Positions 1 to 18,517 of a stretch of 64,000 nucleotides of DNA are shown piece by piece. Position 1 is the stretch's first letter. The number at the start of each line of letters is the position of its first letter. This DNA comes from Macrostomum hystrix. Lineage: Eukaryota > Platyhelminthes > Macrostomidae. Made by a program: the position numbers and the translations under genes. The stretch spans positions 1,488,001 to 1,552,000 of the forward strand of contig CATNEN010000032.1 of the NCBI GenBank assembly GCA_950097015.1, read 5' to 3'. The notes under the pieces were generated by a model, which made no database searches, was not told where the DNA came from, and worked only from the letters and a program-made list of their open reading frames with translations.

Positions 1-84
1 CCGCGGCTGCACGTGGAATCGAGCTCAGGGACAGAACCTTGGCGCGAGACGCAAACGCGTTAGACCACTCTGACACTACCCCCT
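1..84 (-). mobile_element. tRNA-derived SINE, partial (5' head only)
   Basis: The first ~84 bases match, on the minus strand, the tRNA-like head of the SINE at 41290-41582: the shared blocks include 'GAATCGAGCTCAGGGAC' and 'CAAACGCGTTA'. On the minus strand this gives A-box-like and B-box-like (near GTTCGATTCC) segments in the order expected of an RNA polymerase III promoter. The body would lie to the left of the window. The copy is diverged and sits directly before a splice acceptor at 132-133. Confidence 0.6.
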
Positions 85-133
85 TATTATCTTGTAACAT
101 TTTAAATAATATACGAGTGCATTCTATTGACAG

Positions 134-506
134 AAAAACTGGTGGCTGGTCGGTGAATCCGCCGTTCATCGAGAGCGTCTTGGAGGAGGCGGCCAGATGC
201 GTCACCAACTGCCTGGATGGGGGCGCGGCCAGCTGGTTCTTCATGAACTATCCTGATTGGCGCGACTCGCCCGGCTGGACCTTGCTGGACGCCTCGCCGC
301 ACAAGCTGGCCCGATTCGACTTCTCGCCGGGCGAATTTCTCATCCAGGACGCTTACGGCAGGGCCTCGCGCCCGAAGATGAAGCTCAGCATCTTCGCTCT
401 GGGTCGGCTACCTGACGGTTCGCCACCAATTGAACGCCTGCGTGACGCCGTGTTTAAGGCGCGCCCACCGGAATTAGCTGAGAAGTGGTCCGCCGCCACC
501 TTTTGA
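134..506 (+). CDS. Terminal exon of an unrecognised gene (partial)
   Basis: An acceptor-like 'TTCTATTGACAG' ends at 133 and opens a frame of about 124 residues that ends at TGA 504-506. I do not recognise the family. The peptide starts KTGGWSVNPPF, has WFFMNYPDW in the middle, then FSPGEFLIQDAYGR, and ends PPELAEKWSAATF. It is non-repetitive, of mixed composition and much more GC-rich than the sequence on either side, which is why I read it as real coding sequence. The frame can be traced upstream to about position 39, but that part overlaps the SINE head and AT-rich DNA and is probably intron. The 5' exons would be left of the window. No membrane segment or catalytic motif is apparent. Confidence 0.5.
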
Positions 507-3120
507 TGGGCTGAATTGGGCGCTTGGGCGTTTGCGAATTTAGTATCAAAATTCACGACTTAAAGGGCTAGCTGTTCAATTTGTTCCTTTTTAGAACCTG
601 CGCATTGTTAATGACTACTATCTTCTAACCTATATTATTCCCTTTATTCAACCTACTTTTAGCTGATCGATATTAAAACACAAGAAACGTTTCTAATTAA
701 CGCTTACGCCTTAAAGAATAGCTTTATAATTTTTTATGATCGAGTTTGTAAATTATGAAGACTTAGGCCATCTGGTATCGTTATCTAAATTATGTATATG
801 ATAGTGGCTGCTTAATTGGCATTCTGTGGTTAGAAAGTCTGAGGCTGCGTTTAATGGTCCGAGGCGAGCGAAGCGAGCCGAGGACTATTGACCAACTTCT
901 CCACTCAGACCCAATAATCATGATTGTTCAACGGTAGACGGATGTCTATGGCCACGCCAGGCCACGCCAAACAGATTGGCCTTTTTGACTTTATTTTAGG
1001 CAAAAACGAATTGAAACGATTTGAAACAATTAGCGCAATTGAAACAGTAACCCAACTGACAGCAGCATGTGCTGCACTCCCTCTGTCCATTGTCAAAATA
1101 CAGATGCAGATGCTCAGTGGGGCTCCTGGGGCGGTCCGATCGTGAAAGTGCAGTTGGTGAAACTGCAGTCACCAAATACCGCAGCGTAGTTGCGGCCCGT
1201 AACGCTGACGGCTCTGTTGCTCACGTTGCTAGTCGCACTTGACACCACCAACGTTGCTCAATGACGGTTTGTGCAACGGAGGAAATCTTGTCGGGTGCTT
1301 TTGTCAATGTTGTTGTGTATGCGGTTGCCGAGATAGACAATAAGAAATTGTCACCAGTGGCGCACATCAATTGTCGCAGTCCGTCTTTTATTATCAAACT
1401 TTGTATAATTCTGTGATTATCAAACGGCCATATTTTGACGACCATAAACTACGAGTATGATCGATTTAGAGATTAATATATATTTATTTATTTATCACTA
1501 CATATAAGCAACAATAGAAATAGAACATGTGATAGTTGGTTTAGTTGAATGCATGAATGGCTAGTTGTTAGCTCAAGCGTGTGATAATCGGTCATTACAA
1601 TCAGCCATCCGACTAGTAGCCGAAGTTGACGGTACAGTTAGAGAAGTGGCAACCAGAAAAACACAGGATAAATTCAACCTACTTAGCGTAATACTCTGGC
1701 TACGCAACTCCTCCACATTTGACTCTGATGCCACCGCTTGTTCAGGTATGTGACGTGTCCTGGCCAACGCTATTTCCGTACGGGAACCATTCGGTTGTAG
1801 AGCGAAGCACAGTTGTAGCCATGTCTCGCAGCGTGTGATTGCACGCTTCCTCGATAGATACCGCCTATAATACAGTCGCCTCGCCCTGCTGTCCAGTGAT
1901 ACTCATGATATCGGGCACTGTGAAGCCAGCTTCATGCAGATTGGCAGCCCTAGTTACTCTAATGCAATGATTCGTATACTTCTTGGAGAGCCTTCTTGGA
2001 TGAGGATCAAATTGTAATGTACAAAACTTTATAACTAATGTACACTACTAATGTAACTTCCACTAATGTACAAAACAATATCTGCTTCCAACCAAAAGCT
2101 GTCACCATGAAAAAATGAAAATAGTGGAAATTTATTATCTCCGTAGTGTATTTTTCGCGAAAACCAGCCTTTAATTTTGTTTCTAAGAAACGTAGTTTCC
2201 CGTCCTTCTACTCCTAGTACTTGGTCCTTGTTCTCTGACGAAAACACTTTGGGCCAAAGCTGGCCAAATTCATATAGTATGTACAGTTTGTATGTAGATT
2301 CTATAGTATCCATGCTTATTGAGCGCTGTGAACGTTAAGCGAGCGCACGACACAAAATTAATATATATATGTTTTTATAGTTTAACAACTATACGAGTCC
2401 AGATTATCAAGAGCTGCCATGATGGGCAGACTAATAACAACCGAGAATACGGTTCGATGATTTTTAAAATAACTATTTTGAGCTAATTCTGGCTGTTCGA
2501 AGTTTACTTCTTCAGGTCCTCTCAATCTCCATTAAATTCTACTGTCTTCTTCTTCGTCTGCGTCAATGATTTCTTTTACGACTTTTTCGGTTCAATATTA
2601 GTCTTTTTCTTAAGCTTTTCCTCTGGTGGGTATCTGACCTCTGATTTCTTGCTTCTCTATTCTTATTCTTCTCTACTTCAGTTTCTTCTCAAAATGTAAA
2701 CTTTAGTATACTCACTAGCTTATAAAATTGCCCCTTTGGGGGAGGGACGGAGGGAGGAAAGGGGAATTAGCTTTGAAGCCGTGACAAAATTACAACTTTT
2801 GACTCCAGTGGTTCTATTATCAATGGACCCAGCTCAACCCTTCGACATTTAATATTTATTGACCTTTAACATAGTCACGTTTCGTAAATTCAAAAGAAAA
2901 ACAAATATAATTTTATTTTTACTTGCAATAAGTAAAAAAGATTTAATTCCTCGTTTTGTAAAAAAGCGACTTAAGCGTCCCTCCGGGGAGCAGAGGCAGA
3001 ATTTTAGGATTCATACAATCCCCTCATGCAAATTACACTTGTCCTCTCAATAAGCTTATACGCCCTCTCCCTTTGGCCCCAAACATAATCGCCTCTTGGC
3101 TGGCAACCAAGGCAGAAAAA
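507..3120. other. AT-rich gene-poor stretch
   Basis: No convincing exon. At 850-905 there is a GC-rich motif, CCGAGGCGAGCGAAGCGAGC, bracketed by GTCTGAG (838-844) and CTCAGAC, resembling a motif beside the recombinase fragment at 28775. Bases 1140-1460 are less AT-rich and could be decayed mobile DNA. The short open frames here look random. Confidence 0.5.
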
Positions 3121-3124
3121 ACCT

Positions 3125-3990
3125 ACCCCCCACGCAACAGAGATCCAATGTCGCCTAAGCAGCTGAGAACCAATGTCCCCCCGCAACAGAGAACTTATGT
3201 CTCCCCAGCAGCAGAGAACCAATGGCCCCTCAGCAGCAAATAACCAATGTCTTCCCAGGAGCAGAGAACCAATGCCCCCTCCAAACAACTGAGAACTCAT
3301 TTACCCCCAGCAGCAGAGAACTAATGTCCCCCAGCAGCAGAGAACCAATGGCTCCTCAGCAGCAAATAACCAATGTCCTACCAGCAGCAAATAACCAATG
3401 TCCTACCAGCAGCAAATAACCAATGTGCTCCCAGGAGCAGAGAACCAAAGTGCCCCAAACAGCAGAGAACTAATTCCCCCCTGCAGCAGCAGAGAACTAA
3501 TGTCCCTCAGCAGCAAATAACCATGATTGTCCTACCAGCAGCAAATAACCAATGTCCTATACCAGCAGCAAATTACCAATGTCCTCCCAGCAGCAAATAA
3601 CCAATGTCCTCCCTGGAGCAGAGAACCAAAGTGCCCCAAACAGCACAGAACTAATTCCCCCCCCCCAGCAGCAGAGAACTAATGTCCGCAGCAGCAGAGA
3701 AGTAATGTCCCCTCAGCAACAAAAAACCAATGTCCCCCAAACAGAAGAGAACCTCCATAATACCAGGCTACCAAACCCCCAGCGAGAAATATTTGCCCCC
3801 CCTTGACAAGAAACCATTGCCCCCATATAGCAGAGAAACGATTTTACTCAGCCCAGCAGGCAACAAATATCTCCCAGCAGTCAACCAATATCCCTTCGAA
3901 GTATTCAATCAATGCCTCCCTTTAGCAGAGAACCAATGACCCCTTAAGCAGGTAACCAATTACTCCCTTTAGCAGAGAAGAATTTCCTCT
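3125..3990. repeat. Degenerate tandem array, units about 24-30 bp
   Basis: Variants of AGCAGCAAATAACCAATGTC and AGCAGCAGAGAACCAATGTC repeat with irregular C-rich spacers. It is older and less homogeneous than most arrays in the window. Open frames across it are repeat artefacts. Confidence 0.85.
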
Positions 3991-4965
3991 TTAAGCAGTA
4001 AGTTATTTCTCCAATAACACATTTTCAGGATTAAATTTGAAAATAAGAAGCACAAAGAATGAGTAGGCCAGGAACAGTTGAGAAATATTTTCACAAATTA
4101 CTACGCAATGGATGTCGACCAAAGTCCCTCGGCAGGTAATGAATGTACCAAGGAACGGGCGAATTTCTCAGAGCTGGTTTGCGATTATATATTTATAATC
4201 AATATTGGCCGGTGGAAGGCACAGTGTAGATAAACAATTAAAAACCGGAAAATGAGTTTGGCGGAAATTCAAGTTTTCAAAATACGGTATATTATTTTTG
4301 GGGCCTGCCTCTATTTTGTGTCTATTTATATATTCAACCTCTTTCTTTTAAATACAATCCTGGCCTCTTTTGGCCTTTGCAATATTGGTTACAACTTATT
4401 TGACTATGTTCAATTGTGCATATGCCTTCGTTTCTTATTTAGGCAGTGAAGTAATAAGAACTACCAAAATTTTGTAAAGCAAATTCTTTTAAGACTAGCT
4501 ATTTAGTTAGTTTTCTAAGCTTCACTTTGAAGTTTCGAACAGCAAAATAGCATGCATAATACATGCTGTACAAAGGAATCAATTATACCGAAAATGAAAA
4601 CTATATATATGCCTATATCCCCTATATGTGTGTCAATTCACTCAATGTTAAAAAGGGATCTTGTTGTTGTTCTAGCAAATGCATTATCTGATTTGTGCGA
4701 TTACTTCTCTTAAAAAATTGCTTTCCTAACAAGATAGTATATATTAAATTTCTAAACATGTGCTTCATTCTAAAGACATTAAATATTAAAAAAGCAATCA
4801 TATTCTACTATACTTTTAATGCCATTTTTAATCTTTAGAATAAGGCCCGAGACTTACTGTATTAGGCCTAGCACCCATATGTTCATTTATATATAGCGAT
4901 AGTGATATTGGTCTCTTGGCTGATTGAGTAATTTGATTAGAATTAGTAAAACATAAGAATGATTT
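3991..4965. other. AT-rich spacer, no gene seen
   Basis: Low-GC sequence. One 65-codon hydrophobic frame at 4252-4449 looks like chance in AT-rich DNA; it has no splice or family support. Confidence 0.5.
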
Positions 4966-5945
4966 ATTACCTGGAGGTTAGCATGATTTATCAAGATGGT
5001 TGCATAAATTATCAAGGGGAAGGCATGAACTATTGATAGGAAACATGACTTATCAAGAGGGTAGCATGGATTATCTAGGGGAAGGCATGAATTCTCAACA
5101 GCAAAACATGAATTATTGATGGCAAGCATGAATTATAAACGAAATAGCATGACTTATCATCAAAACAGCATGAGGTAGGCCTATTGTCAAAATAGCATGA
5201 ATTATCAAGCAGTAAGCATGAACTATCAAAGTGGTAGCATGAATTATTGAAGGGGTAGACTTAATTATTAAAGGGCAGCATGAATTATCAAGATGGTAAA
5301 AAAAATTATAGTGGGGAAAACATGAATTATCAAGCAAGTAGCAGGCATTAATGAGAGAGAAGCATGAATTAATGAAGGAAATGTATGAATTATCAATGAA
5401 GTTACCATGAATTATCATGGGAAAAGCATAAATTGAGAGTGTAGCATAAATTATTGAGAGGTAGCAAGCTTTGTCCAGAGATAGCATGATATCAAAGGTG
5501 TAGCATGAATTATTGAGGGGAAGCAAGCTTTGTCCAGGGATAGCATGATATCAAAGGTGTAGCATGAATTATTGAGGGGAAGCATGCTTTGTCCAGGGAT
5601 AGCATGATATCAAAGTTGTAGCATGAATTATTGAGGGGAAGCAAGCTTTGTCCAGGGATAGCATGATATCAATGGTGTAGCATGAATTATTGAGGGGAAG
5701 CAAGCTTTGTCCAGGGATAGCATGATATCAAAGGTGTAGCATGAATTATTGAGGGGAAGCAAGCTTTGTCCAGAGATAGCATGATATCAAAGGTGTAGCA
5801 TGAATTATTGAGGGGAATCATGCTTTGTCCAGAGATAGCATGATATCAATGGTGTAGCATGAATTATTGAGGGGAAGCAAGCTTTGTCCAGGGATAGCAT
5901 GATATCAAAGGTGTAGCATGAATTATTGAGGGAAGGCATACATTT
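4966..5945. repeat. Composite array: diverged ~25-bp units, then 59-bp units
   Basis: From 4966 to about 5440 diverged units share 'AGCATGAATTATCAAG'. From about 5440 to 5945 a homogeneous 59-bp unit repeats some eight times; each unit holds the short motif AGCATGAATTATTGAGGGG followed by AGCAAGCTTTGTCCAGG and AGCATGATATCAA. The longer unit looks like a recent amplification of two or three neighbouring short units. Confidence 0.85.
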
Positions 5946-6097
5946 TCGAAGAGAAAGCATACTGTACTAAAGTATATTTTACATATTACATATTACTTAT
6001 GCATATATCTTAAAAAATGGAGCACAATGGAATGAGCGTGTTTCAATGGTCCATGTTAACGGCAATGTGATCTGTTATCAACTCCCTACCGCAGCCC

Positions 6098-7237
6098 ATG
6101 GCCACCAGCAGCAGCAAACCCGAGGAGAAGCGCATGGGCTACTGGTACTTTGGTGGCGTAGCCAGCGCCATGGCCGCCGCCTGTACCCACCCGCTGGACC
6201 TGCTGAAGGTCCACCTGCAGACGCAGCAGAAATCTGATGTTGGCCTAGTGCGCATGGGTCTCATTGTGTTGAAACGTGATGGCGTCATGGGCCTTTATAA
6301 TGGTCTGTCGGCTTCCATCATGCGCCAGCTGACCTATTCCATGACTCGCTTTGCCATCTACGAGACCTACAAGGGCAAGAAAAGCCAAGGCAAGATGTCC
6401 TTCGCTGAGTCGGCTGGAGTTGCCCTGGTTGGCGGCTTCCTTGGCGGCTGTGTCGGCAACCCGGCCGACATGGTGAACGTGCGAATGCAGAATGACGTCA
6501 AGCTTCCCATGGACCAGCGGAGAAACTATCGACACGTGTTCGATGGCCTGTACCAGGTGAGGCTGTGGGGGCGCCAAATTCACGGTCTCATTCGGGCATT
6601 GCGGCCAATGGATAGTGGCACATCCCTTTGACCAGTTCAGATGCTCACGCTCATCCCCATGACCAATTCAATGTGACACATCCCCATCACTAGTTGACAG
6701 GTCGCTAGGTGACAGGTTGTTTATTGAGCTAAATGACTAAGTGTAGCCAAAATATAATTCATCGATATAATTATCTAATCTGCCTTCCCTATCTGCAAGG
6801 TGTGCCGCAACGAGGGCGCCATCAAGATGATGAACGGCATCTCTATGACTTCAACCCGAGCAGCCCTGGTGACATTCGGCCAGTTGGCCTTCTACGATCT
6901 GTTCAAGGGCGCCCTGATCTCTACCGGCGTGTTCGGCGACGATCCGCTGACCCACTTCACGGCTAGCTTCGGCGCGGGCGGCACGGCCACCCTCGTCACG
7001 CAGCCGTTTGACGTGATGAAAACTCGCCTGATGAACGCCAAGCCGGGCACCTACAGCGGGCTCTCCGCCTGCGCCTCCGACATCTACGCCTCCGGCTTTC
7101 TTTTCTTCGGCTTCTTCAAAGGCATCGTGCCGGCCTTTGTTCGTCTGGCGCCTCACACTGTGCTCACTTTCGTATTCTTGGAGCAGCTCAAGGCACATTT
7201 CGGCTATACTGTGGTCTCCGAATCCAAGAAGGCTTGA
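6098..7237 (+). CDS. SLC25A10: Mitochondrial dicarboxylate carrier (SLC25A10-type)
   Basis: Inner-mitochondrial-membrane antiporter of the SLC25 family; SLC25A10 exchanges malate, succinate and other dicarboxylates for phosphate or sulfur oxyanions. Two exons, 6098-6556 and 6800-7237, join in phase 0 (donor CAG|GTGAGG, acceptor CTGCAAG|) to give 298 residues, the usual length. The three carrier signatures are visible: HPLDLLKV (about residue 32), GNPADMVNVRMQND (about 130; the form typical of dicarboxylate carriers) and QPFDVMKT (about 225). The C-terminus has PHTVLTFVFLEQL, as in SLC25A10. The start ATG is in good context (CCCATGGCC), and an acceptor-like CTACCGCAG ends 3 nt upstream. Residues in the family's conserved positions are intact, so it should be functional. 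A 16-bp minisatellite begins about 80 bp after the stop. Confidence 0.93.
6557..6799 (+). other. Intron of the dicarboxylate carrier gene
   Basis: A 243-bp GT-AG intron. It carries a few short diverged CACATCCC/CCAATTCA-like repeats but no regular array. It is the only short intron among the larger genes. Confidence 0.85.
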
Positions 7238-7314
7238 GCTCAACCTGGGCTCGGCAGCCTCATGTAACTCGCGGGCCAAAGAGGAATTCTGAAAGAGGAC
7301 TGCGGAATCACAGT

Positions 7315-8140
7315 AGTGAGATTGGACATAGAGAGGAGACAGTATATAGATTAGACACGGGAGAGATGAGACAAGCGAGATATCAGACATGGGAGAAATG
7401 AGACACAGGAGAGATGAGACACGGGAGAGATGAGATACGGGAGAGATAAGACACGGGAGAGATGAGACACAGGAGAGATGAGACACGGGAGAGATCTCTA
7501 AGTACTCTAAATATGCGGAGATACGGGAGAGATAAGACACGGGAGAGATGAGACACGGGAGAGATGAGACATGGGAGAGATGAGACACGGTAGAGATATG
7601 AGACACGGGAGAGATGAGACACAAGAGAGATTAGACACGGGAGAGATGAGACACAGGAGAGATGAGACATGGGAGAGATGAGATACGGGAGAGATGAGAC
7701 ACGGTAGAGATCAGACACGGGAGAGATGAGACATGGGAGAGATGAGATACGGGAGAGATGAGACACGGGAGAGATGAGACACGGGAGAGATCAGACACGG
7801 GAGAGATCAGACACGGGAGAGATGAGACATGGGAGAGATGAGACATGGGAGAGATGAGACACGGGAGAGATCAGACACGGGAGAGATCAGACACGGGAGA
7901 GATGAGACATGGGAGAGATGAGACACGGGAGAGATGAGACATGGGAGAGATGAGACACGGGAGAGATGAGACACGGGAGAGATCAGACACGGGAGAGATG
8001 AGACACGGGAGAGATGAGACACGGGAGAGATGAGACACGGGAGAGATGAGACACGGGAGAGATGAGACACGGGAGAGATGAGACATGGGAGAGATCAGAC
8101 ACGGGAGAGATGAGACATGGGAGAGATGCGACACAAGAGA
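7315..8140. repeat. 16-bp minisatellite (about 50 units)
   Basis: Unit GAGAGATGAGACACGG and close variants (ATGAGACATGG, ATCAGACACGG). It is open in several minus-strand frames (SHLSRVSSLPCLISPV repeats) because 16 is not a multiple of 3 and no unit contributes a stop. It lies directly 3' of the carrier gene. Confidence 0.95.
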
Positions 8141-8885
8141 GGAGATTAGGTGTTGATGAGGCCGGTGACCAGATTTTAAAGCTTTGCGAATGTTGATGTC
8201 CGCCGATTTGAATGAAACAATTCAATGGTTTATATCGAAATTTTAAATAATTTTTTTTGGCTTAGAATGTGTTGAATTTGAATCGATCGTAAACTTTTTT
8301 GTTGAAGTTCTCGTCGAAGATCATTTGCTTTTGTCTAGCTTTTGTCTAGCTGTCAATATGCATCATCAGCCGTTTTTGTAGACTTTTCCACCTCCTAGAT
8401 TAGTTTAGTATTGATTTTCACGCTCATCAGATAACTATAGTTATAGACCTTTTGTGTGAGTGTATTTTAGTTTATTTTATTTGTGTCGTGTGGCACGCCC
8501 TGCTATTGCACTTTCGCTTGAGTAGGCCATACTACTATTCAATTGCAGTAGGTATTAATAACTGAATTTACAAAGCTTCATTGCTCTCTATGGGCTGTTT
8601 GTTCCTTTCTAGTTTCGTTGGCACTGTTAAACGCCTAACGAAGGTACACAACGCAAATTTCTGAAAATTATTTTGAGAATAATTAATTTAATTGTATCTT
8701 TCAGCCCTCAAATTTAAATGGAAAGTTTTTGCATGAGTTTTTTCATTGATCTTTCCATTTTACTTATCGCTTTTTGTCTTTTAAGTACAGAGTCTATCAA
8801 CTGCGAACCTTGTTCGCATTGTAACATCGCGATTATAACTCTTCCGTTGTCCTTCATTTTAATCTATTTCCCTCCCATTCTCAAT
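8141..8885. other. AT-rich spacer, no gene seen
   Basis: Nothing beyond low-complexity AT-rich DNA is supported between the two arrays. Confidence 0.5.
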
Positions 8886-8887
8886 CT

Positions 8888-9735
8888 ATATCTGCTTCTC
8901 ACCCATCTATCTCCCCTTGTCATCCATCTATCTCCCCTTGTCATCCATCTATGTCTCCTTGTCATCCATCTATCTCTCCTTGTCATCCATCTATCTCCCC
9001 TTGTCATCCATCTATCTCTCCTTGTCATCCATCTATCTCTCCTCATCATCCATCTATCTCTCCTTGTCACCCATCTATCTCTCCTTGTCACCCATCTATC
9101 TCTCCTTGTCATCCATCTATCTCTCCTCATCATCCATCTATCTCTCCTTGTCACCCATCTATCTCTCCTTGTCATCCATCTATCTCTCCTTGTCATCCAT
9201 CTATCTCTCCTTGTCACCCATCTATCTCTCCTTGTCATCCATCTATCTCCCCTTGTCATCCATCTATCTCTCCTTGTCATCCATCTATCTCTCCTTGTCA
9301 CCCATCTATCTCTCCTTGTCATCCATCTATCTCCCCTTGTCATCTATCTATCTCTCCTTGTCATCCATCTATCTCTCCTCATCATCCATCTATCTCTCCT
9401 CATCACCCATCTATCTCTCCTTGTCATCCACCTATCTCTCCTTGTCACCCACCTATCTCTCCTTGTCATCCATCTATCTCCCCTTGTCATCCATCTATCT
9501 CCCCTTGTCATCCATCTACCTCTCCTTGTCATCCATCTATCTCTCCTTGTCATCCATGTATCTCTCCTTGTCATCCATCTATCTCTCCTTGTCACCCATC
9601 TTTCTCTCCTCGTCATCCATCTATCTCTCCTTCTCACCCATCCATTTCTCCTTCTCATTTATCTATCTCTTCTTCTCAACCATCTATCTCTATTTCTCAC
9701 CCATCTATCTCTTCTTCTCACCCATCTATCTCCTA
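8888..9735. repeat. 21-bp minisatellite (about 40 units)
   Basis: Unit CATCCATCTATCTCTCCTTG plus T, with variants CCCCTTGT and CCTCATCA. The 21-bp period keeps five or six frames open over hundreds of codons; those frames are not genes. Confidence 0.95.
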
Positions 9736-15728
<5,993 letters not shown>

Positions 15729-15799
15729 ACACCCTATTGGCGGGCTGCCTTTGATTTTTTACTAGATTCTGTGTGGCGCAATTTTCGCTGACTCTTTAG

Positions 15800-16112
15800 G
15801 CCTGTCTGTCTGTCTGTCTATCCGGTCTGTCTGTCTGTCTGTCTATCCGGTCTGTCTGTCTGTCTGTCTATCCGGTCTGTCTGTCTGTCTATCCGATCTG
15901 TCTGTCTGTCTGTCTGTCTATCCGGTCTCTCTGTCTGTCCGACTGTCTGTCTGTCTATCCGGTCTGTCTGTCTGTCTGTCTATCCGGTCTGTCTGTCTGT
16001 CTATCCGATCTGTCTGTCTGTCTGTCTGTCTATCCGGTCTGTCTGTCTGTCTGTCTATCCGGTCTGTCTGTCTGTCTATCCGATCTGTCTGTCTGTCTGT
16101 CTGTCTCTCTTT
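15800..16112. repeat. CTGT microsatellite with interspersed CTATCCGGT
   Basis: Runs of CTGT interrupted by CTATCCGGT or CTATCCGAT with a supra-period of about 21-50 bp. It begins 70 bp after the Cdc42 stop. Confidence 0.95.
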
Positions 16113-17145
16113 GTGCATCATTTTTAGTGTCTCAAAGGATTTCTTTTTAGATTTCGTCTCTATTTATATTCGATTTTTTTATATTTTCTTCATTAAAAAA
16201 TAGATTAGATTGATTGATAATCTGAGTCGGGAATTTTAATTCAGTCATGTCTGCGCGCGGCTGTTGATCAGTTTTTGTTCGCTTTGCTTGTTAGCTAAGT
16301 GACTTTTTGTTGGGTTTTTTGCCAAAGAAACAGTTTTCAGAGCTGTTTTTGTGACTATCCTGCTCGTTCATTATTATTTTGTTTTTTATATCCTTGCTAT
16401 ATAACATGAACTCAAAGTTAATATTGTTTATCCGAGCGATTGCGATAAAAAAAGATTTTTAATTTGCGTACTCATGCCAGTTTTATCCAGTTCTTTGCTT
16501 TATCCACCTGTATTCTAGTCGTTTTGCTTCTTTGCCTTGTTTTGTTATAAGCAATGCTCCATTATGCTGTAATATGATATATAGCCATCTTACCAAGATT
16601 CTAACAACCTTTCCTAATTGTGTGCCCGCTTATTTTTAATAAGTTTTTAACGTTATTACATTTTATTATAGCAGTTTTACTATTTAGGTTCCTAAGTCGA
16701 CTATGTAAACATTAATAGGTTAAATAACTGATGAAGTCTTGAAAAAAATTGGTCATTACTAGTCGAATTATAAGCATGATGTGCAATGCAGCTTTAAAAA
16801 ATTATATTTTTCATAATCAGCAATGGTTTCCTTAATTATTGTTCAACAAACACGCTTTGCTTTGAAAACTGGAATTATTTAATCTGCTATCTTCACACGC
16901 GAGCTACCTTATGAATGTTTTTAAATATACTGTAGCCTATTATTGTTACTATATACACGTAAGTTGCACTATTAAATGGCGCAGTTTTTTATGATGCGAT
17001 TTTAAACACCTGAAGACTCATATTTGAATTTCTGCTCTTTTTTAAAGTGTTCCTTGTTATTCATCGCGCCTTAGGGCTTCAAATGGATTTGCAACTCACT
17101 ATTAATTGATATTACATGAGCTCAGAACTCGCAGCGGCACTGGGT
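16113..17145. other. AT-rich spacer, no gene seen
   Basis: About 1 kb of AT-rich DNA between Cdc42 and the next array. No exon-like GC-rich segment or RNA gene was recognised. Confidence 0.5.
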
Positions 17146-17147
17146 AA

Positions 17148-17702
17148 GGTTCGGGACTCGCAGTGGGACTGGGGTGGAGGTTCGAGACTCGCAGTGGGAC
17201 AGGGGTGGAGGATTCGGGACTCGCAGTGGGACTGGCGGGGCTTGGGAACTCGCAGTGGGACTGGGGAGGATTCGGGATTCGCAGTGGGACTGGGGGAGTC
17301 TTAGGACTCGCAGTGGGACTGGGGGAGGCTTGGGACTCGCAGTGGGACTGGGGGAGTCTTGGGACTCGCAGTGGGACTGGGGGAGGCTTGGGACTCGCAG
17401 TGGGACTGGGGGAGGCTTGGGACTCGCAGTGGGACTGGGGGAGTCTTGGGACTCGCAGTAGGACTGGGGGAGGCATGGGACTCGCAGTGGGACTGGGGGA
17501 GGCATGGGACTCGCAGTGGGACTGGGGGAGGCATGAGACTCGCAGTGGGACTGGGGGAGGCATGGGACTCGCACTGGGTCTGGGGGAGGCTTGGGACTCG
17601 CAGTGGGACTGGGGGAGGCTTGGGACTCGCAGTGGGACTGGGGGAGGCTTGGGACTCGCAGTGGGACTGGGGGAGGCACGGGACTCACAGTGGGACTGTG
17701 GA
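17148..17702. repeat. 29-bp minisatellite (about 19 units)
   Basis: Unit GGGACTCGCAGTGGGACTGG followed by GGGAGGCTT. A related 30-bp array lies in the opposite orientation at 23235-23645. Frames through it in both directions are artefacts. Confidence 0.95.
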
Positions 17703-18135
17703 GGTGTGTTCTGTTATTTAAAGTACATTAAATTCGGCAAGTAAACGGCGACCTTTTAAGATTGTCTTGCGTCATCAATGGTTCTAAAAAGTCTACAAGC
17801 CAAGCGGCCTAATCACTGAACTCTGGGCCACCCCACCGACACAATTCAAAATCATGTATGCAGCAAATCCGGACGCGTTTTGTGTCCTTCAAGCTAAGTT
17901 TAGCGATAACTTTGTTCTCTTTAATTATTGAAGGTCGGAGGTGCCTAAGAGTCTAGGTCCACAACTGGCCTCTTTATCCTTCGAGCAGCTGTTTGCTCAT
18001 TGCATCGGCTATGAGTTCTATCGTAGCAAGATTAGCAGTTAAAACTATTTGCACTTTTATTTCAGGTTTCTGCTAAACTTTTCGGAACAATTCAACGACT
18101 TATTTAGACACTTGGATTTATACAAAGAATAAATT
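17703..18135. other. Spacer, no gene seen
   Basis: Unique sequence without a supported exon. Confidence 0.45.
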
Positions 18136-18137
18136 CT

Positions 18138-18480
18138 ATAATCCCTCTCCCATGGGATAGATTAGCAATCCATTCTATTCCCTCTCCCATCGGATAGATT
18201 AGCAATCCATTCTATTCCCTCTCCCATCGGATAGATTAGCAATCCATTCTATTCCCTCTCCCATCGGATAGATTAGCAATCCATTCTATTCCCTCTCCCA
18301 TCGGATAGATTAGCAATCCATTCTATTCCCTCTCCCATCGGATAGATTAGCAATCCATTCTATTCCCTCTCCCATCGGATAGATTAGCAATCCATTCTAT
18401 TCCCTCTCCCATCGGATAGATTAGCAATCCATTCTATTCCCTCTCCCATCGGATAGATTAGCAATCCATTCTATTCTCTC
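18138..18480. repeat. 37-bp minisatellite with 'TAGCAATCCATT' core
   Basis: About nine units of GATAGATTAGCAATCCATTC then TATTCCCTCTCCCATCG. The core recurs in arrays at 42003, 43448 and (inverted) 44660. The array ends about 40 bp from the stop of the GPCR gene. Confidence 0.95.
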
Positions 18481-18517
18481 ACTCATCAGCCCTGCCCAGC
18501 CCTCAGTATCCAAGCCT

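Noticed and set aside
4252-4449. Short hydrophobic membrane-protein-like frame
   Set aside because: AT-rich chance frame without homology, splice signal or coding composition.
6851-7624. Minus frame across the carrier exon 2 and array
   Set aside because: Antisense of the carrier exon fused to the 16-bp array.
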